A stretch of DNA of 64,000 nucleotides. Origin: Brevibacillus antibioticus. Lineage in GTDB: Bacteria > Bacillota > Bacilli > Brevibacillales > Brevibacillaceae. Made by a program: the position numbers and the translations under genes. This document shows positions 25,519-34,159 of this stretch, in pieces (positions within the stretch are counted from its first letter, which is position 1; the number at the start of each line of letters is the position of its first letter). The notes under the pieces were generated by a model, which was not told the DNA's origin, made no database searches, and worked only from the letters and a program-made list of their open reading frames with translations. The stretch lies in assembly GCF_005217615.1 (NCBI RefSeq), contig NZ_SZNK01000001.1, positions 3,970,001 through 4,034,000 on the forward strand, written 5' to 3'.

Positions 25519-25974
25519 ATGTTTAAAAAAGCCTTGATCATCCTGACATTAAGCTCAGTTGTCGCTGTACCATGTTTAGCCGCAGAAGCCCACGGGGCAT
25601 CTCTACCTTTACAGGAGAAGGCGCCAGCCTCCGAAAAAACAATAATCAAAAATGCCGCATTTGGCCAGGAAGTCTGGGTAATGCTCGGCTCCCCTATTCC
25701 AAGCGGTTGGGTCGTAATCAGAAGTACTGGTACTATGAACCTGATTAAGGATGTAAACAAGGCCCCTGCTGGTTACGAAGTTTGGGTTATGCTCGGCTCC
25801 CCCATTCCAACTGGATGGGCTGTGATCAGAAGTTCTGGAAATATGAACTTGATTAAAAATCTTAACAACGCTTCTTCTGGGCAAGAGGTATGGGTGATGC
25901 TAGGCTCGCCTATTCCTGACGGATGGATCGTTATCAGATCAACGGGAACAATGAACCTGATCAAGCACCTATAG
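25519..25974 (+). CDS. Secreted protein of three tandem SPIPxGW repeats
   Basis: The protein is 151 residues from ATG 25519 (AAAGG nine bases upstream). A signal peptide (MFKKALIILTLSSVVAVPCLA) is followed by a short linker and three nearly identical repeats of 33 residues. Each reads EVWVMLGSPIP(S/T/D)GWVVIRSTGTMNLIK. The last ends the protein at LIKHL. The core SPIPxGW-V-I-R is shared with the protein at 10852-11418. The repeats are nearly identical to each other, so expansion here is recent. There are no catalytic motifs and function is unknown. It probably forms an extracellular beta-structure. It is monocistronic with its own terminator. Confidence 0.7.
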   Translation: MFKKALIILTLSSVVAVPCLAAEAHGASLPLQEKAPASEKTIIKNAAFGQEVWVMLGSPIPSGWVVIRSTGTMNLIKDVNKAPAGYEVWVMLGSPIPTGWAVIRSSGNMNLIKNLNNASSGQEVWVMLGSPIPDGWIVIRSTGTMNLIKHL

Positions 25975-26037
25975 GAAAAACTAACCAATTAGGTAACTGC
26001 ATTCATAATAGATAGACACATGGCATCATCTCATCTA

Positions 26038-26072
26038 CAAGCTGACGTCGAAACTCAATCGACATCAGCTTG
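26038..26072 (+). terminator. Terminator of the SPIPxGW repeat-protein gene
   Basis: CAAGCTGACGTCGA (26038-26051) pairs with TCGACATCAGCTTG (26059-26072), with one mismatch and a seven-base loop, then TTTCTTTTCTTTTT. Confidence 0.85.
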
Positions 26073-26167
26073 TTTCTTTTCTTTTTGGCCATAGGCCGAG
26101 GGCTCCTGTTCCGAAGAGCATGCCGCTTCACGACGCGTTTTGGAGAAGGAAGCGTATCTAAGTTTGC

Positions 26168-27424
26168 TTACATCGCTTTTGGCGGTATTGGTCTCGGTGG
26201 AATCGGTGCTTTTGAACCAACATAGCGATTTCTAGCTGCACCTAGACCAAATATAAAGAGAAAGATTGACGCACAAACCAAAAGTAGAAGTGGAACAGTC
26301 CAGCTATCCGTTACATCATGCAGATATCCGAAGAGGGTCGGGCCTATTGCAGCAAGTAGGTAGCCAACTGATTGAGCCATACCGGACAGCTCTGCAGCCT
26401 GTTGAGCATTCTCTGTACGCAAGCCAAAAAACATCATCGATAAACTAAATGCAAAACCTCCACCAATTCCGAGCAGGATGATCCACCAAACAATGAAATT
26501 CGCGTTTCCGTAAAGTAATCCAAGAGTCCCCATTAAAAGCAAGATGGCCGTAATCGTAACTAAAGAGCGTTGACTGGACATACGCCCTGCGATAATCGGA
26601 ACGACAAAAGTAAATGGAAGCAAGGCTAACTGCATAATGGAAAGTAACCAACCAGATTGATCTGAACTTGTTCCTTGCTGTTTTAAGATTTCAGGTAGCC
26701 ATGTGATAAGTACATAGAAAATCATGGATTGGAGTCCCATAAACAAGGTTACTTGCCACGCTAGTGCGGAACGCCATAAATTCACACTGCTATCGGCCGA
26801 TTGATTTTGACCGGTGGCTGTTTCCCTATTGCGGCGTTTCATTTGAGGTAGCCAAAATAATACAGATACCAAACTAAGAATGCCCCATATTCCCAATGCC
26901 CCTTGCCATCCAACTCCTAATCCAACTGCAATGGGAACACTAATACCAGATGCTATTGCCCCTAATAAATTCATAGAAATGGAATATACACCAGTCATTA
27001 AACCAATTCGTCTAGGAAACTCTCGCTTAATAAGGCTAGGCAACAATACATTCGAAACGGAAATTGCCAATCCAAGAACAGCAGTACCGATATATAAAGT
27101 AGCGATTCCTGGGAGAGAACGCAAAAAAATCCCAAAAGTAAGAAGGATGATGGAAATTAGAATCATTCCTTCTACTCCAAATTTTCGTCCTAATTTAGGA
27201 ACAAGAGGAGAAATAAGTGCAAAGGCTAATAGGGGCAACGTGGTAATCATACCTGCCAGCGTATTCGAAATATGTACATCGTCCCTAATAAGACCAACTA
27301 GAGGCCCCACCGAGGTTAACGGAGCCCGTAAATTGACTGCAATAAATATAATACCTACAATAGCCACCCAAGCCGCTGATCTAGTAACACTTGTCTTTGA
27401 TTTTATATCTTGAGTGCTCATCAT
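26168..27424 (-). CDS. MFS transporter, CynX/NimT family
   Basis: This 418-residue protein has 12 predicted membrane helices. The N-terminus AAWVAIVGIIFIAVNLRAPLTSVGPL is the CynX/YycB-type signature (N-LR-P-x-T-S-x-G-P). The MFS loop motif LVPKLGRKFGVEG follows, then GQ-rich central loops and a proline-rich C-terminal tail (KAPIPPRPIPPKAM). Family members move cyanate, 2-nitroimidazole or related small anions or drugs; the substrate here is unknown. Two adjacent ATG codons follow AAGGAGGG, so the start could be 27424 or 27421. An XRE-cupin regulator gene lies 200 bases upstream on the same strand, and a 16-bp palindrome sits in the promoter. Confidence 0.82.
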   Translation of the reverse strand: MMSTQDIKSKTSVTRSAAWVAIVGIIFIAVNLRAPLTSVGPLVGLIRDDVHISNTLAGMITTLPLLAFALISPLVPKLGRKFGVEGMILISIILLTFGIFLRSLPGIATLYIGTAVLGLAISVSNVLLPSLIKREFPRRIGLMTGVYSISMNLLGAIASGISVPIAVGLGVGWQGALGIWGILSLVSVLFWLPQMKRRNRETATGQNQSADSSVNLWRSALAWQVTLFMGLQSMIFYVLITWLPEILKQQGTSSDQSGWLLSIMQLALLPFTFVVPIIAGRMSSQRSLVTITAILLLMGTLGLLYGNANFIVWWIILLGIGGGFAFSLSMMFFGLRTENAQQAAELSGMAQSVGYLLAAIGPTLFGYLHDVTDSWTVPLLLLVCASIFLFIFGLGAARNRYVGSKAPIPPRPIPPKAM

Positions 27425-27456
27425 TTTCCCTCCTTCATTCGAGACCGGAACAAAAA

Positions 27457-27472
27457 GTATATTATAATATAC
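27457..27472. promoter_or_regulatory. 16-bp perfect palindrome in the MFS gene promoter
   Basis: GTATATTATAATATAC is a perfect palindrome 33 bases upstream of the MFS start. A second related word (tatactataatata, 27487-27500) follows. It could be an operator for the adjacent XRE-cupin regulator or for an unlinked GntR/TetR protein. Confidence 0.5.
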
Positions 27473-27622
27473 ATTTAACCAAAAAATATACTATAATATA
27501 TGACGATTGTCCAATATCGATCCTCTCTCATAAATCACAACAAAAAATAACCCTCTAGCAACCATTCTGTCGATAAAGGGTCATAGTCGTGGTAGTCTAT
27601 GAGAATAACAGGGGATTGATTA

Positions 27623-28192
27623 TTAGACCCCGTATTTCAATATAATATGGAGCACAACAAGATCGTCGGACTGATTTATATATGAATGCGTGCCATCTGC
27701 ACAAAAACTAATCGAATCATATTGATTCAAGACGTATGACTCATTATTGACATGAATGGAAAGGGTTCCTGACATTACTGTCGCAATTTCCGTTGTATTG
27801 TGGTGATGCTTCTCTGGATAGTACGAGCTATTCGGTTGTAAATAAGCTCTATACGTTTCCATTTCATTACTTACGTTTTGAAAGATTGGCTCAATGACCC
27901 AATCCTTATTATCCCCAGCAATTCTGAGTCCCTTCCCAGCTCTGGACAGATTCACACTGTTTTCCGTTGAGAATAGCGCCAAGAGTGGTATCGATAAGCA
28001 TTTCGAAATTTTCCACAGCATCCCGATTGTTGGGTTGGTTTCTCCACGCTCAATATTTCCAAGTGTCAGCTTGCTCACACCGGATAATTCTGATAAATCT
28101 TCCAGGCTCAAATGCTTCTCTTTACGAATTTTTTTTAATACCCCTCCAACCTGTAAAACAACTTGTTTTGGATCATCGGTTTCTAGATTCAC
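27623..28192 (-). CDS. XRE-family regulator with C-terminal cupin domain
   Basis: This 189-residue protein has a GTG start with AAGGGAGG six bases upstream. The helix-turn-helix spans about residues 15-70 (VLKKIRKEKHLSLEDLSELSGVSKLTLGNIERGETNPTIGMLWKISK). A cupin beta-barrel follows at about 110-185 (YYPEKHHHNTTEIATVMSGTLSIHVNNESYVLNQYDSISFCADGTHSYIN), with HHH and the later TH-S as possible metal or ligand residues. Such HTH-cupin proteins control neighbouring transporter or catabolic genes in response to a small ligand. The CynX-type transporter downstream is the natural target. Confidence 0.85.
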   Translation of the reverse strand: MNLETDDPKQVVLQVGGVLKKIRKEKHLSLEDLSELSGVSKLTLGNIERGETNPTIGMLWKISKCLSIPLLALFSTENSVNLSRAGKGLRIAGDNKDWVIEPIFQNVSNEMETYRAYLQPNSSYYPEKHHHNTTEIATVMSGTLSIHVNNESYVLNQYDSISFCADGTHSYINQSDDLVVLHIILKYGV

Positions 28193-28313
28193 TTTAAGCC
28201 TCCCTTTATCATAACGATGGAAACTATAAAAAATATGCTAGTAGCATTCATATACTATCGTGGATGAAATCATACTAAATATACCAGATCATTAATCATA
28301 ACCCCTTGAACTA

Positions 28314-28345
28314 CTCCCACCTACGCTTACATTTAGAGGTGGGAG
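28314..28345 (-). repeat. Right-end hairpin of the IS element, likely part of the omega RNA
   Basis: CTCCCACCT pairs perfectly with AGGTGGGAG over 14 bases. It lies about 70 bases beyond the tnpB stop, where the 3' end of the TnpB guide (omega/right-end) RNA should be. The guide itself would be the sequence just past the element end. Confidence 0.6.
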
Positions 28346-28416
28346 ATTCCTACGTACGGAAACCTAGCGGCTTCTAATTGAGTAGGCTATCCCCGTAATC
28401 CCTACGGTTACTGCGA

Positions 28417-29520
28417 TTATGCAGACAATAGTCTTTTGCCTTCAGCAAGAATGTTTCGACTTGCGTTAATATCCCTATCGTGATGCGCTCCACACTCAGA
28501 GCAATTCCATTCACGTAGGTTAAGATTTTTAACGTCCTTGTTTTGGTATCCACAATTTGAGCATAGTTGAGAAGAAGCGAACGTCTTGCCTACTGTAACT
28601 ACAGTTCGACCATACCAATTCGCTTTGTACTCAAGCATCGTTCTGAATTGATACCAAGAAACTTCACTGATTGCTTTAGCTAACTTGCTATTCTTTAACA
28701 TGTTAGATACCTGCAAATCCTCAATCGCTATGATGTCGTGGTTTTTAACAACATACGTTGAAATCTTTTGCAAGTAATCTGTCCTTGCATTCGTAATACG
28801 CTCATAGATTCTTGCTACTTTAATGCGTTGTTTGTTCCAGTTAGAACCTCCTTTGGTTCGTCTTGACATTGTACGTTGCTCACGAATGAGCTTTGTTTCC
28901 ATCTTTCGCAAGAACTTAGGATTTTCAAACACTTTACCCGTAGAGAGAATAGCGAAATCCTTCAAGCCGACATCAATTCCAACTTCTTTATTAGCTCTAG
29001 GCAAGGTCTGAACCTCAACTTCTACAAGTATAGACACGAAGTATTTACCTGACGGATTACGTCTAACCGTAGCGTTAATGATTCGCCCATCTACCTCACG
29101 ACTCTTGGCGTATTTAACAAGTCCAAGTTTAGGGAGCTTGATATACTTATCGAATACAGCGATGTTTCCTTTCGTATGTTTTGTGGTGTAGGACTGAACT
29201 CTATTCTTCTTCCCTTTGAATTGTGGGGTATCATTCTGTTTTTTGAAAAAACGAGAATAAGCATCTGCTAGATTTTTAACAGAAGACTGTACAGCAATAG
29301 AATCTACTTCTTTTAGCCATATGTATTCTTCTTTTAGTGAAGGCAATTGAGCAGAACATTCCTTATAGGACAAACCCTTACTTGTTTCCTTGTATATATC
29401 GTTCCACTTTGCCAAAAAATGATTGAATACAAAACGAGCGCATCCGATTGTCTTGTTGATGAGTGTCACTTGCTCTTGAGTTGGATAGATACGAAACTTA
29501 AATGCTTTATTCACCAACAT
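28417..29520 (-). CDS. tnpB: RNA-guided endonuclease TnpB (IS605 OrfB)
   Basis: The protein is 367 residues from ATG 29520 ([14 protein letters not shown], ribosome site AGAGGCG); an ATG eight codons upstream lacks one. The RuvC-like nuclease is intact: Asp183 in [10 protein letters not shown], Glu267 in [10 protein letters not shown] and Asp350 in [11 protein letters not shown]. The zinc ribbon has CSNCG (320-323) and CSECG (340-343). The N-terminal helix-turn-helix/OrfB_IS605 region is complete. With its omega RNA, TnpB cleaves DNA next to a short TAM and favours retention of the element. All active residues are present, so the protein should be functional. Confidence 0.92.
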   Translation of the reverse strand: MLVNKAFKFRIYPTQEQVTLINKTIGCARFVFNHFLAKWNDIYKETSKGLSYKECSAQLPSLKEEYIWLKEVDSIAVQSSVKNLADAYSRFFKKQNDTPQFKGKKNRVQSYTTKHTKGNIAVFDKYIKLPKLGLVKYAKSREVDGRIINATVRRNPSGKYFVSILVEVEVQTLPRANKEVGIDVGLKDFAILSTGKVFENPKFLRKMETKLIREQRTMSRRTKGGSNWNKQRIKVARIYERITNARTDYLQKISTYVVKNHDIIAIEDLQVSNMLKNSKLAKAISEVSWYQFRTMLEYKANWYGRTVVTVGKTFASSQLCSNCGYQNKDVKNLNLREWNCSECGAHHDRDINASRNILAEGKRLLSA

Positions 29521-29603
29521 TTGATTTTCGCCTCTCTTCCGCATATACTTAGTATATACTTTTTACTTAGCATACATCAAGCATATTTGTTAGAGGTGAA
29601 AAA

Positions 29604-29747
29604 ATGAGTCGAATTCCAAAGCTTATCAAGTTCCCTAAAGAGTTGATAGAAGCTATAGAGAAGTACCAAAAAGAAAACTACATTTCATCATTTGCAGGAG
29701 CAGTCTATGAGCTGATACGGAAAGGTTTAAAGATGTCGGACAATTGA
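29604..29747 (+). CDS. 47-residue CopG-like ribbon-helix-helix protein inside the IS element
   Basis: ATG 29604 is preceded by TAGAGGTG and the frame runs 47 codons to TGA at 29745-29747. The product, MSRIPKLIKFPKELIEAIEKYQ followed by KENYISSFAGAVYELIRKGLKM, has the ribbon-helix-helix pattern. A short basic strand is followed by PKELIEAIEKY and a second helix (FAGAVYELIRKGL), as in CopG/Arc repressors. It is divergent from tnpB with about 80 bases between starts, so it could repress the tnpB promoter. Confidence 0.75.
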   Translation: MSRIPKLIKFPKELIEAIEKYQKENYISSFAGAVYELIRKGLKMSDN

Positions 29748-29784
29748 GATGACATATAGTCATCCCTTGTCCGAAGCCATTCAT

Positions 29785-29836
29785 CTCCCGCCTACTCACT
29801 GGTGCTGTCGCACCTTCACGTTCCTTGAGGTGGGAG
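29785..29836 (+). repeat. Left-end imperfect palindrome of the IS element
   Basis: CTCCCGCCT (29785-29793) pairs with AGGTGGGAG (29828-29836) and encloses a small hairpin GGTGC-TGTC-GCACC (29801-29814). It is the probable TnpA recognition structure. Confidence 0.6.
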
Positions 29837-29854
29837 TCTTCTTGGCTAAAATGA

Positions 29855-29890
29855 TAAAAAAAGAAACCCTTCCTGCCAAAACAGAAAGGG
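29855..29890 (-). terminator. Terminator of the des-desK-desR operon
   Basis: On the minus strand CCCTTTCTG, loop TTTTGG, CAGGAAGGG, then TTTCTTTTTTT, 19 bases behind the desR stop. Confidence 0.9.
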
Positions 29891-29908
29891 CCTCCTCTAG
29901 CTGGTCCA

Positions 29909-30508
29909 CTACTTAAACCAGCCTTTTTCCTTGGAATGCATAATCGCTTCAATTCGATTGCTCACACCGAGCTTGTCGAGAATGACAGAGATGTAATTTC
30001 TCACAGTGCCTGTCGTAATGTACAACTGACTGGCAATCTCCTTGGTGTTCTTCCCGTCAGCGATCAAGACCAGGACTTCCTTTTCCCGCACCGTCAGCGG
30101 ATTCTCCTGTCCGTATGCCTCATCCACCAGCTCAGGGGCGTAGATCCGTCGCCCCGCCATTATGCTGCGAATCGAGCTGGCCAACTCTTCGCTCGGACTG
30201 TCCTTGAGCAAGTAGCCGTTTGCACCTGCCTTCAGCGCTCGTTCGAAGTAACCTGGGCGAGCAAAGGTCGTTAGAATCATCACCTTGCAGCCGCTACCTT
30301 TCAATTCCTCGGCAGCGTCCAATCCGCTTTTGACTGGCATTTCGATATCCATAATGCAAATGTCGGGCTGATGCTGATGCACGAGCTTGACGGCATCCTC
30401 ACCGTTACTGGCTCGCCCGACAACCTTCATATCCTCTTCCAAATCGAGCAGGGAAGCAAGGGCTCCTAAAAGCATCCGCTGATCCTCTGCAATGACAATG
30501 CGAATCAT
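29909..30508 (-). CDS. desR: Response regulator DesR (NarL/LuxR type)
   Basis: The 199-residue receiver plus LuxR-type DNA-binding protein has phospho-acceptor Asp54 in CIMDIEMPVKSG, and the helix-turn-helix at about 135-190 (LTVREKEVLVLIADGKNTKEIASQLYITTGTVRNYISVILDKLGVSNRIEA). Length and Asp position equal Bacillus subtilis DesR, which activates the des desaturase gene after cold-induced membrane ordering. Its start overlaps the desK stop by four bases (ATGA), so the two are translationally coupled. A candidate binding palindrome lies upstream of des. Confidence 0.9.
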   Translation of the reverse strand: MIRIVIAEDQRMLLGALASLLDLEEDMKVVGRASNGEDAVKLVHQHQPDICIMDIEMPVKSGLDAAEELKGSGCKVMILTTFARPGYFERALKAGANGYLLKDSPSEELASSIRSIMAGRRIYAPELVDEAYGQENPLTVREKEVLVLIADGKNTKEIASQLYITTGTVRNYISVILDKLGVSNRIEAIMHSKEKGWFK

Positions 30509-31647
30509 CCTCCCGCCTCCTGTTCCGGTTGTTTGAAGACATTGGGTACCCGAATCACTAGCTGTGTTCCGGACACGGAAGACTGGATTTCCATGCTTCC
30601 GTTGACAAATTCCAGCCGTTCCTTCATCCCGCGCAAACCGTTGCCTCGGTAGACCAATTCCTCCGCCATTCCGATCCCATTATCCGTTACCCTTACGACA
30701 AGATCGGTACGAGTGGGTTCGATGACAATGGAGCAGACAGTGGCATTGCTATGCTTCACAATATTGTTGACCGCTTCTTTCAGGCACATGCACAACACGT
30801 TTTCCGTCATCAGCGAAGTATTGGTCAGATTCGTGTCGCCTTCCAGCACGAATTCAATTTCCGCTGCCTTGAAAATTTGTTTGATCCGAAACATCTCATC
30901 CTCTAGCCGCGTCCCACGCATTTGCGTGACCATTTCCCGTACTTCTTTCAAAGCGATTCGTGCTGTCTGCCTGATTTCCTCCAGCTCTGTTCTCGCCAGA
31001 GCAGGATTTTTGTTGATCAGCTTGTTCGCCAAATCGCTTTTCAACCCAATTAGGGAGAGCTTCTGCCCCAACGTATCGTGCAAGTCCCGGGCAATGCGTT
31101 GGCGCTCCTCGAGCTTGACCAGCTCTGATATTCGCTTGTTCGCATGCTCCAACTCTCCCTGCAGCTTCTCTCGCTTATTCCAGTTGTACGTGGTTACGGG
31201 CAAGAGAATGACAGCTATCATGCTAACCAAAACAAATGGAAGCTGACCGATCAATTGCGCGTTTTTGGTAAAAAATCCGATGTTGACCGATATGGTGGTG
31301 CTAATCAAATGAACCGTGTACAGCGTAACAAAGCCGATTCTGTTCTCGATATTCCCGATAAAAAACGCCAAGAAGAGCGAGAAATACACATAGCCGAACA
31401 TCAAGGTCATGGCGATGGATATGATGATCTGCACACTCGTCCAAAAGTAAATCAGCCAGCCCTTTGACAGAAAGGAGAATACATAACAAATGAAAAACAG
31501 AATGATCATGATGATTCCGATCACCGCTTCGTACGTCGAGGATGACCGGAAGATGAAATAGAATGGCAGGATGTAGAAGACAACCCACACATAAGGGCTC
31601 AAGCCCGTATTTTTTTGAAGAATGTGATACCACTTCTGCTTCTGCAT
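30505..31647 (-). CDS. desK: Membrane thermosensor histidine kinase DesK
   Basis: The protein is 380 residues from ATG 31647 (AAAGGTGGG upstream). The N-terminus NTGLSPYVWVVFYILPFYFIFRSSST resembles DesK closely. Four to five membrane helices (about 20-155) form the membrane-thickness sensor. A coiled coil (WNKREKLQGELEHANKRISELVKLEERQ) leads to His190 in RQRIARDLHDTLGQKLSLIG of the HisKA_3 type. The ATPase has VTDNGIGMAEELVYRGNGLRGMKERLE. It controls DesR. It lies 63 bases downstream of des and overlaps desR, reproducing the Bacillus des operon. Confidence 0.92.
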   Translation of the reverse strand: MQKQKWYHILQKNTGLSPYVWVVFYILPFYFIFRSSSTYEAVIGIIMIILFFICYVFSFLSKGWLIYFWTSVQIIISIAMTLMFGYVYFSLFLAFFIGNIENRIGFVTLYTVHLISTTISVNIGFFTKNAQLIGQLPFVLVSMIAVILLPVTTYNWNKREKLQGELEHANKRISELVKLEERQRIARDLHDTLGQKLSLIGLKSDLANKLINKNPALARTELEEIRQTARIALKEVREMVTQMRGTRLEDEMFRIKQIFKAAEIEFVLEGDTNLTNTSLMTENVLCMCLKEAVNNIVKHSNATVCSIVIEPTRTDLVVRVTDNGIGMAEELVYRGNGLRGMKERLEFVNGSMEIQSSVSGTQLVIRVPNVFKQPEQEAGG

Positions 31648-31710
31648 ACTTGCCCACCTTTTCTTCGCCACTCTCTCAAGTGTATCGGAATTCAAAGGTT
31701 TATGGCAGGC

Positions 31711-32769
31711 TTATTTTCCTTCCAAGCTCGGTTTGGAGCCTTGGAGTGCATCCATGATCGCTTCTGATCGATCAGCAGCCAATCGCTTGATGCCTTTGAA
31801 GCTCACAAAGCGCTTGTTGCTTTCATCCCATAAATGAAACCGCAGGCACTGCAGGCTGGACGCCAGTGTAATCGTTGTCGCCATATGAAGCGGCGGTGTC
31901 TCATTATGTGCTTTTTCCAAGTTGTAATTCGGTACGCGTGGGCTTAAATGATGGACGTGGTGAAAGCCAATATTGCCTGTGATCCATTGCAAAGCCTTCG
32001 GCAGCTTATAGTAGGAGCTTCCTTCTACTGCTGCTTTCACGTAGCTCCACTCTTCTTCGTTCTCAAAGTACGAATCCTCATACGTATGCTGCACATAAAA
32101 CAGCCAAATCCCAAACAATCCCGAGACAAAAAAGATCGGACCTTGAATCAGCAGGAATGCTTGCCAGCCAACCGCCCAGATTAAGAGCGCATAAAGACCG
32201 ACCAGCAGCACATTCGTTAAGTACGTATTCAACCGCTCTTTGCGGCGAGCTCGCTTTACATTAAAACGATATTGGAGCAAAAAGACAAAAATAGGACCCA
32301 AACCAAACATAACGATCGGATTACGATACAGCCGATAAGCAATTTTATGCCAAATTGGAGCTTCGAGATATTCATTAACAGTCATCATCCACAGATCGCC
32401 TACGCCCCGTTTGTCGAGGTTGCTGCTCGTTGCATGGTGAATATTGTGACTATTTTTCCACTGTTCATACGGAACGAGGGTAAGTACACCAGTAATTGTC
32501 CCCACGATGTCATTCGCCAGACGTTTTTTGAAAAAGGATTGGTGGCAGCAATCGTGGCAAATGATGAAGGTACGGATGACGAAGCCAGCCGCGACAATGA
32601 CGATAGGCAGCGTGAGCCAATAGGACACGGACAGACTGAGATAAGCACCGTACCAGAGCAGAATCAGCGGAACCAGCGTATTAATCAGCTGTCGGATACT
32701 CTTTTTCATCTCTGATTTTTCAAAGGGGGCAACATTCTTTTTTAACTCGGCAATGTTGGCTTGATGCAT
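31711..32769 (-). CDS. des: Acyl-lipid delta-5 type fatty acid desaturase Des
   Basis: The protein is 352 residues from ATG 32769, which has AGGAGG nine bases upstream. The longer open frame lacks a site. This is the length of Bacillus subtilis Des. The three histidine boxes that bind the di-iron centre are present: HDCCH (72-76), HNIHH (108-112) and HHVHH in GNIGFHHVHHLSP near residue 265. Four membrane segments surround them. It desaturates existing membrane phospholipid acyl chains after cold shock. It is first in the operon with desK-desR, with a likely DesR-binding palindrome 120 bases upstream. Confidence 0.92.
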   Translation of the reverse strand: MHQANIAELKKNVAPFEKSEMKKSIRQLINTLVPLILLWYGAYLSLSVSYWLTLPIVIVAAGFVIRTFIICHDCCHQSFFKKRLANDIVGTITGVLTLVPYEQWKNSHNIHHATSSNLDKRGVGDLWMMTVNEYLEAPIWHKIAYRLYRNPIVMFGLGPIFVFLLQYRFNVKRARRKERLNTYLTNVLLVGLYALLIWAVGWQAFLLIQGPIFFVSGLFGIWLFYVQHTYEDSYFENEEEWSYVKAAVEGSSYYKLPKALQWITGNIGFHHVHHLSPRVPNYNLEKAHNETPPLHMATTITLASSLQCLRFHLWDESNKRFVSFKGIKRLAADRSEAIMDALQGSKPSLEGK

Positions 32770-32865
32770 CAATTGTTTCCTCCTCGATCGAAGCGTACAG
32801 GGCCATAGAATTCGCCGGACGCAATATTCTATCTTTATTGTAGAAAATAGCGTCTGACCGCTGTA

Positions 32866-32902
32866 GTCATAAACGTCAAGTCGAGGATATGACAAATGTC
32901 AT
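32866..32902 (-). promoter_or_regulatory. Probable DesR-binding region upstream of des
   Basis: ATGACA-AA-TGTCAT (32889-32902) is an inverted repeat with six-base arms. A weaker GTCAT-AAAC-GTCAA word (32866-32879) follows 10 bases nearer the gene. In Bacillus subtilis DesR also binds two palindromic sites upstream of the des promoter. Confidence 0.55.
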
Positions 32903-32965
32903 GGCTGAATAAATGAATGGAAAATTTAGGGCGCATGAACTAAGCGGTACACCCATATTATGCCA

Positions 32966-32999
32966 AGAAAAGACCCCATCCATACTTCTGATGAGGTCT
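32966..32999 (-). terminator. Terminator of the siderophore-binding protein gene
   Basis: AGACCCCATC (32971-32980) pairs with GATGAGGTCT (32990-32999), with one mismatch, and TTTTCTT follows on the minus strand. Confidence 0.75.
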
Positions 33000-33022
33000 C
33001 TCGCTTTGACGCCTTATTCTAC

Positions 33023-34042
33023 TTACTTCACATCAAGGCGCTTCATGATATCTTCGAGCAGCAAATTCGCTGCCTTGATACCGCCTGCTTTGTTCCAAAC
33101 GGTTTCGTCTACTTGGTAAACCTGATTGTTTTTTGTCACATTCAGAGATTTGAAGACTGGACTTTCCATCCATTTTTTCGCGTTGTTCGCAACGTCTTTC
33201 GATTCTTTCGTTGGCTCCGTTACCCAGTAGAACAGGATATCCCCATCCATAGCGGACATACCTTCTTCGCTGATCATTTCTGCAAAGTTGTTTACGTCCT
33301 GGGAAGCTGGACGTGCGAGTCCGAGCTGATCGAGCATCACACCGCTAAAGGTATCTTTTTGATAGATTTGTACGCCTTTTTTGGAGAATTTCGCAACGGA
33401 TACTTTCGTAGAAGCTTTAGAACCCAGCTTTGCTTTTGCAGCTGCTACACGGTCGTCGAATTCTTTCATGACTTGCTCGCCTTCCGCCTTCTTGTTCAGT
33501 GCTTCTGCATAAAGCATGAAGTTGCTTTTCCATCTACCGGACAGCTCTTCTGAGAATACGGTTGGAGCGATTTTGGACAGTTGATCGTAAATCTTTTCAT
33601 GACGTACTTTGTTCCCGATGATCAAATCAGGGCTCAGGCCTACAATCGCTTCGAGATTCGGCTGGTCTTCGAAGCCCAACACTTCTACACCTGTCATCTC
33701 ATCTTTGATGTGAGAATACCAAGGATCTTCATCCCAGGACTGTACAGCAGCGATTGGCTTGACGCCAAGTGTAAGCAACGCTTCGGTACCTTCATTAGTC
33801 AAAATAACCACGCGTTTTGGTGTTCCTTTAATTGGAGTGGTGCCCATTGCGTGTTTCACTTCACGTACTTCATTAGAATCGGCTGGTGCTGGAGTAGCCT
33901 CAGTCGTCGTTCCCGATGCAGCTGGCGTCTGTTGAGCTTGATTGGCATTGCCTCCACAACCGGCAAGGACAACCAGTAAGCACAGCGCGAAGAAGCTGGT
34001 CATGATGTGGCGCATGGTACGTAAACTGGTCTTACTTTTCAT
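33023..34042 (-). CDS. Iron-siderophore-binding lipoprotein (FecB/FeuA-like)
   Basis: The protein is 339 residues from ATG 34042 (GGGGG ten bases upstream). It has lipobox LLVVLAGC and a Ser/Thr/Pro-rich linker. Two periplasmic-binding lobes are joined by a long helix: REVKHAMGTTPIKGTPKRVVILTNEGTEALLTLGVKPIAAV, then NLEAIVGLSPDLIIGNKVRHEKIYDQLSKIAPTV. The VKHAMG-TTPIKGTPKRVV pattern is that of ferric-siderophore binding proteins. A Fur-like box (34078-34092) lies 36 bases upstream, and the Btr-like activator gene precedes it. It presumably works with the fused permease at 35864-37945. Confidence 0.87.
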   Translation of the reverse strand: MKSKTSLRTMRHIMTSFFALCLLVVLAGCGGNANQAQQTPAASGTTTEATPAPADSNEVREVKHAMGTTPIKGTPKRVVILTNEGTEALLTLGVKPIAAVQSWDEDPWYSHIKDEMTGVEVLGFEDQPNLEAIVGLSPDLIIGNKVRHEKIYDQLSKIAPTVFSEELSGRWKSNFMLYAEALNKKAEGEQVMKEFDDRVAAAKAKLGSKASTKVSVAKFSKKGVQIYQKDTFSGVMLDQLGLARPASQDVNNFAEMISEEGMSAMDGDILFYWVTEPTKESKDVANNAKKWMESPVFKSLNVTKNNQVYQVDETVWNKAGGIKAANLLLEDIMKRLDVK

Positions 34043-34077
34043 ATCGAGAATGCCCCCACTTCTGCTTATCAACTTAG

Positions 34078-34092
34078 TGATAACAATTATCA
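34078..34092. promoter_or_regulatory. Fur box
   Basis: TGATAACAATTATCA matches the 7-1-7 Fur consensus TGATAATnATTATCA with one mismatch, just upstream of the siderophore-binding protein gene. Confidence 0.75.
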
Positions 34093-34159
34093 ATTGATAG
34101 TATATAGAGACTCCTCTTACTTTTCTATGGACGTCATTGTCTAATTGCCATGGACCAGA

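Larger units (their letters stand above)
28305..29845 (-). mobile_element. IS200/IS605-superfamily element without TnpA (IS1341-type)
   Basis: The element carries tnpB on the minus strand and a small CopG-like gene on the plus strand. It is bounded by subterminal palindromes: 28314-28345 beyond the tnpB stop (right end) and 29785-29836 (left end). There are no inverted terminal repeats and no target duplication, as expected for this superfamily. No TnpA (Y1 transposase) gene is present, so movement would need a TnpA from elsewhere. The end points are estimated from the palindromes to within about 10-15 bases. It sits directly behind the desR terminator. Confidence 0.75.

Noticed and set aside
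28417-29520. TnpB as a Cas12-type CRISPR effector
   Set aside because: At 367 residues, with IS605 end palindromes and no array, it is a transposon TnpB.
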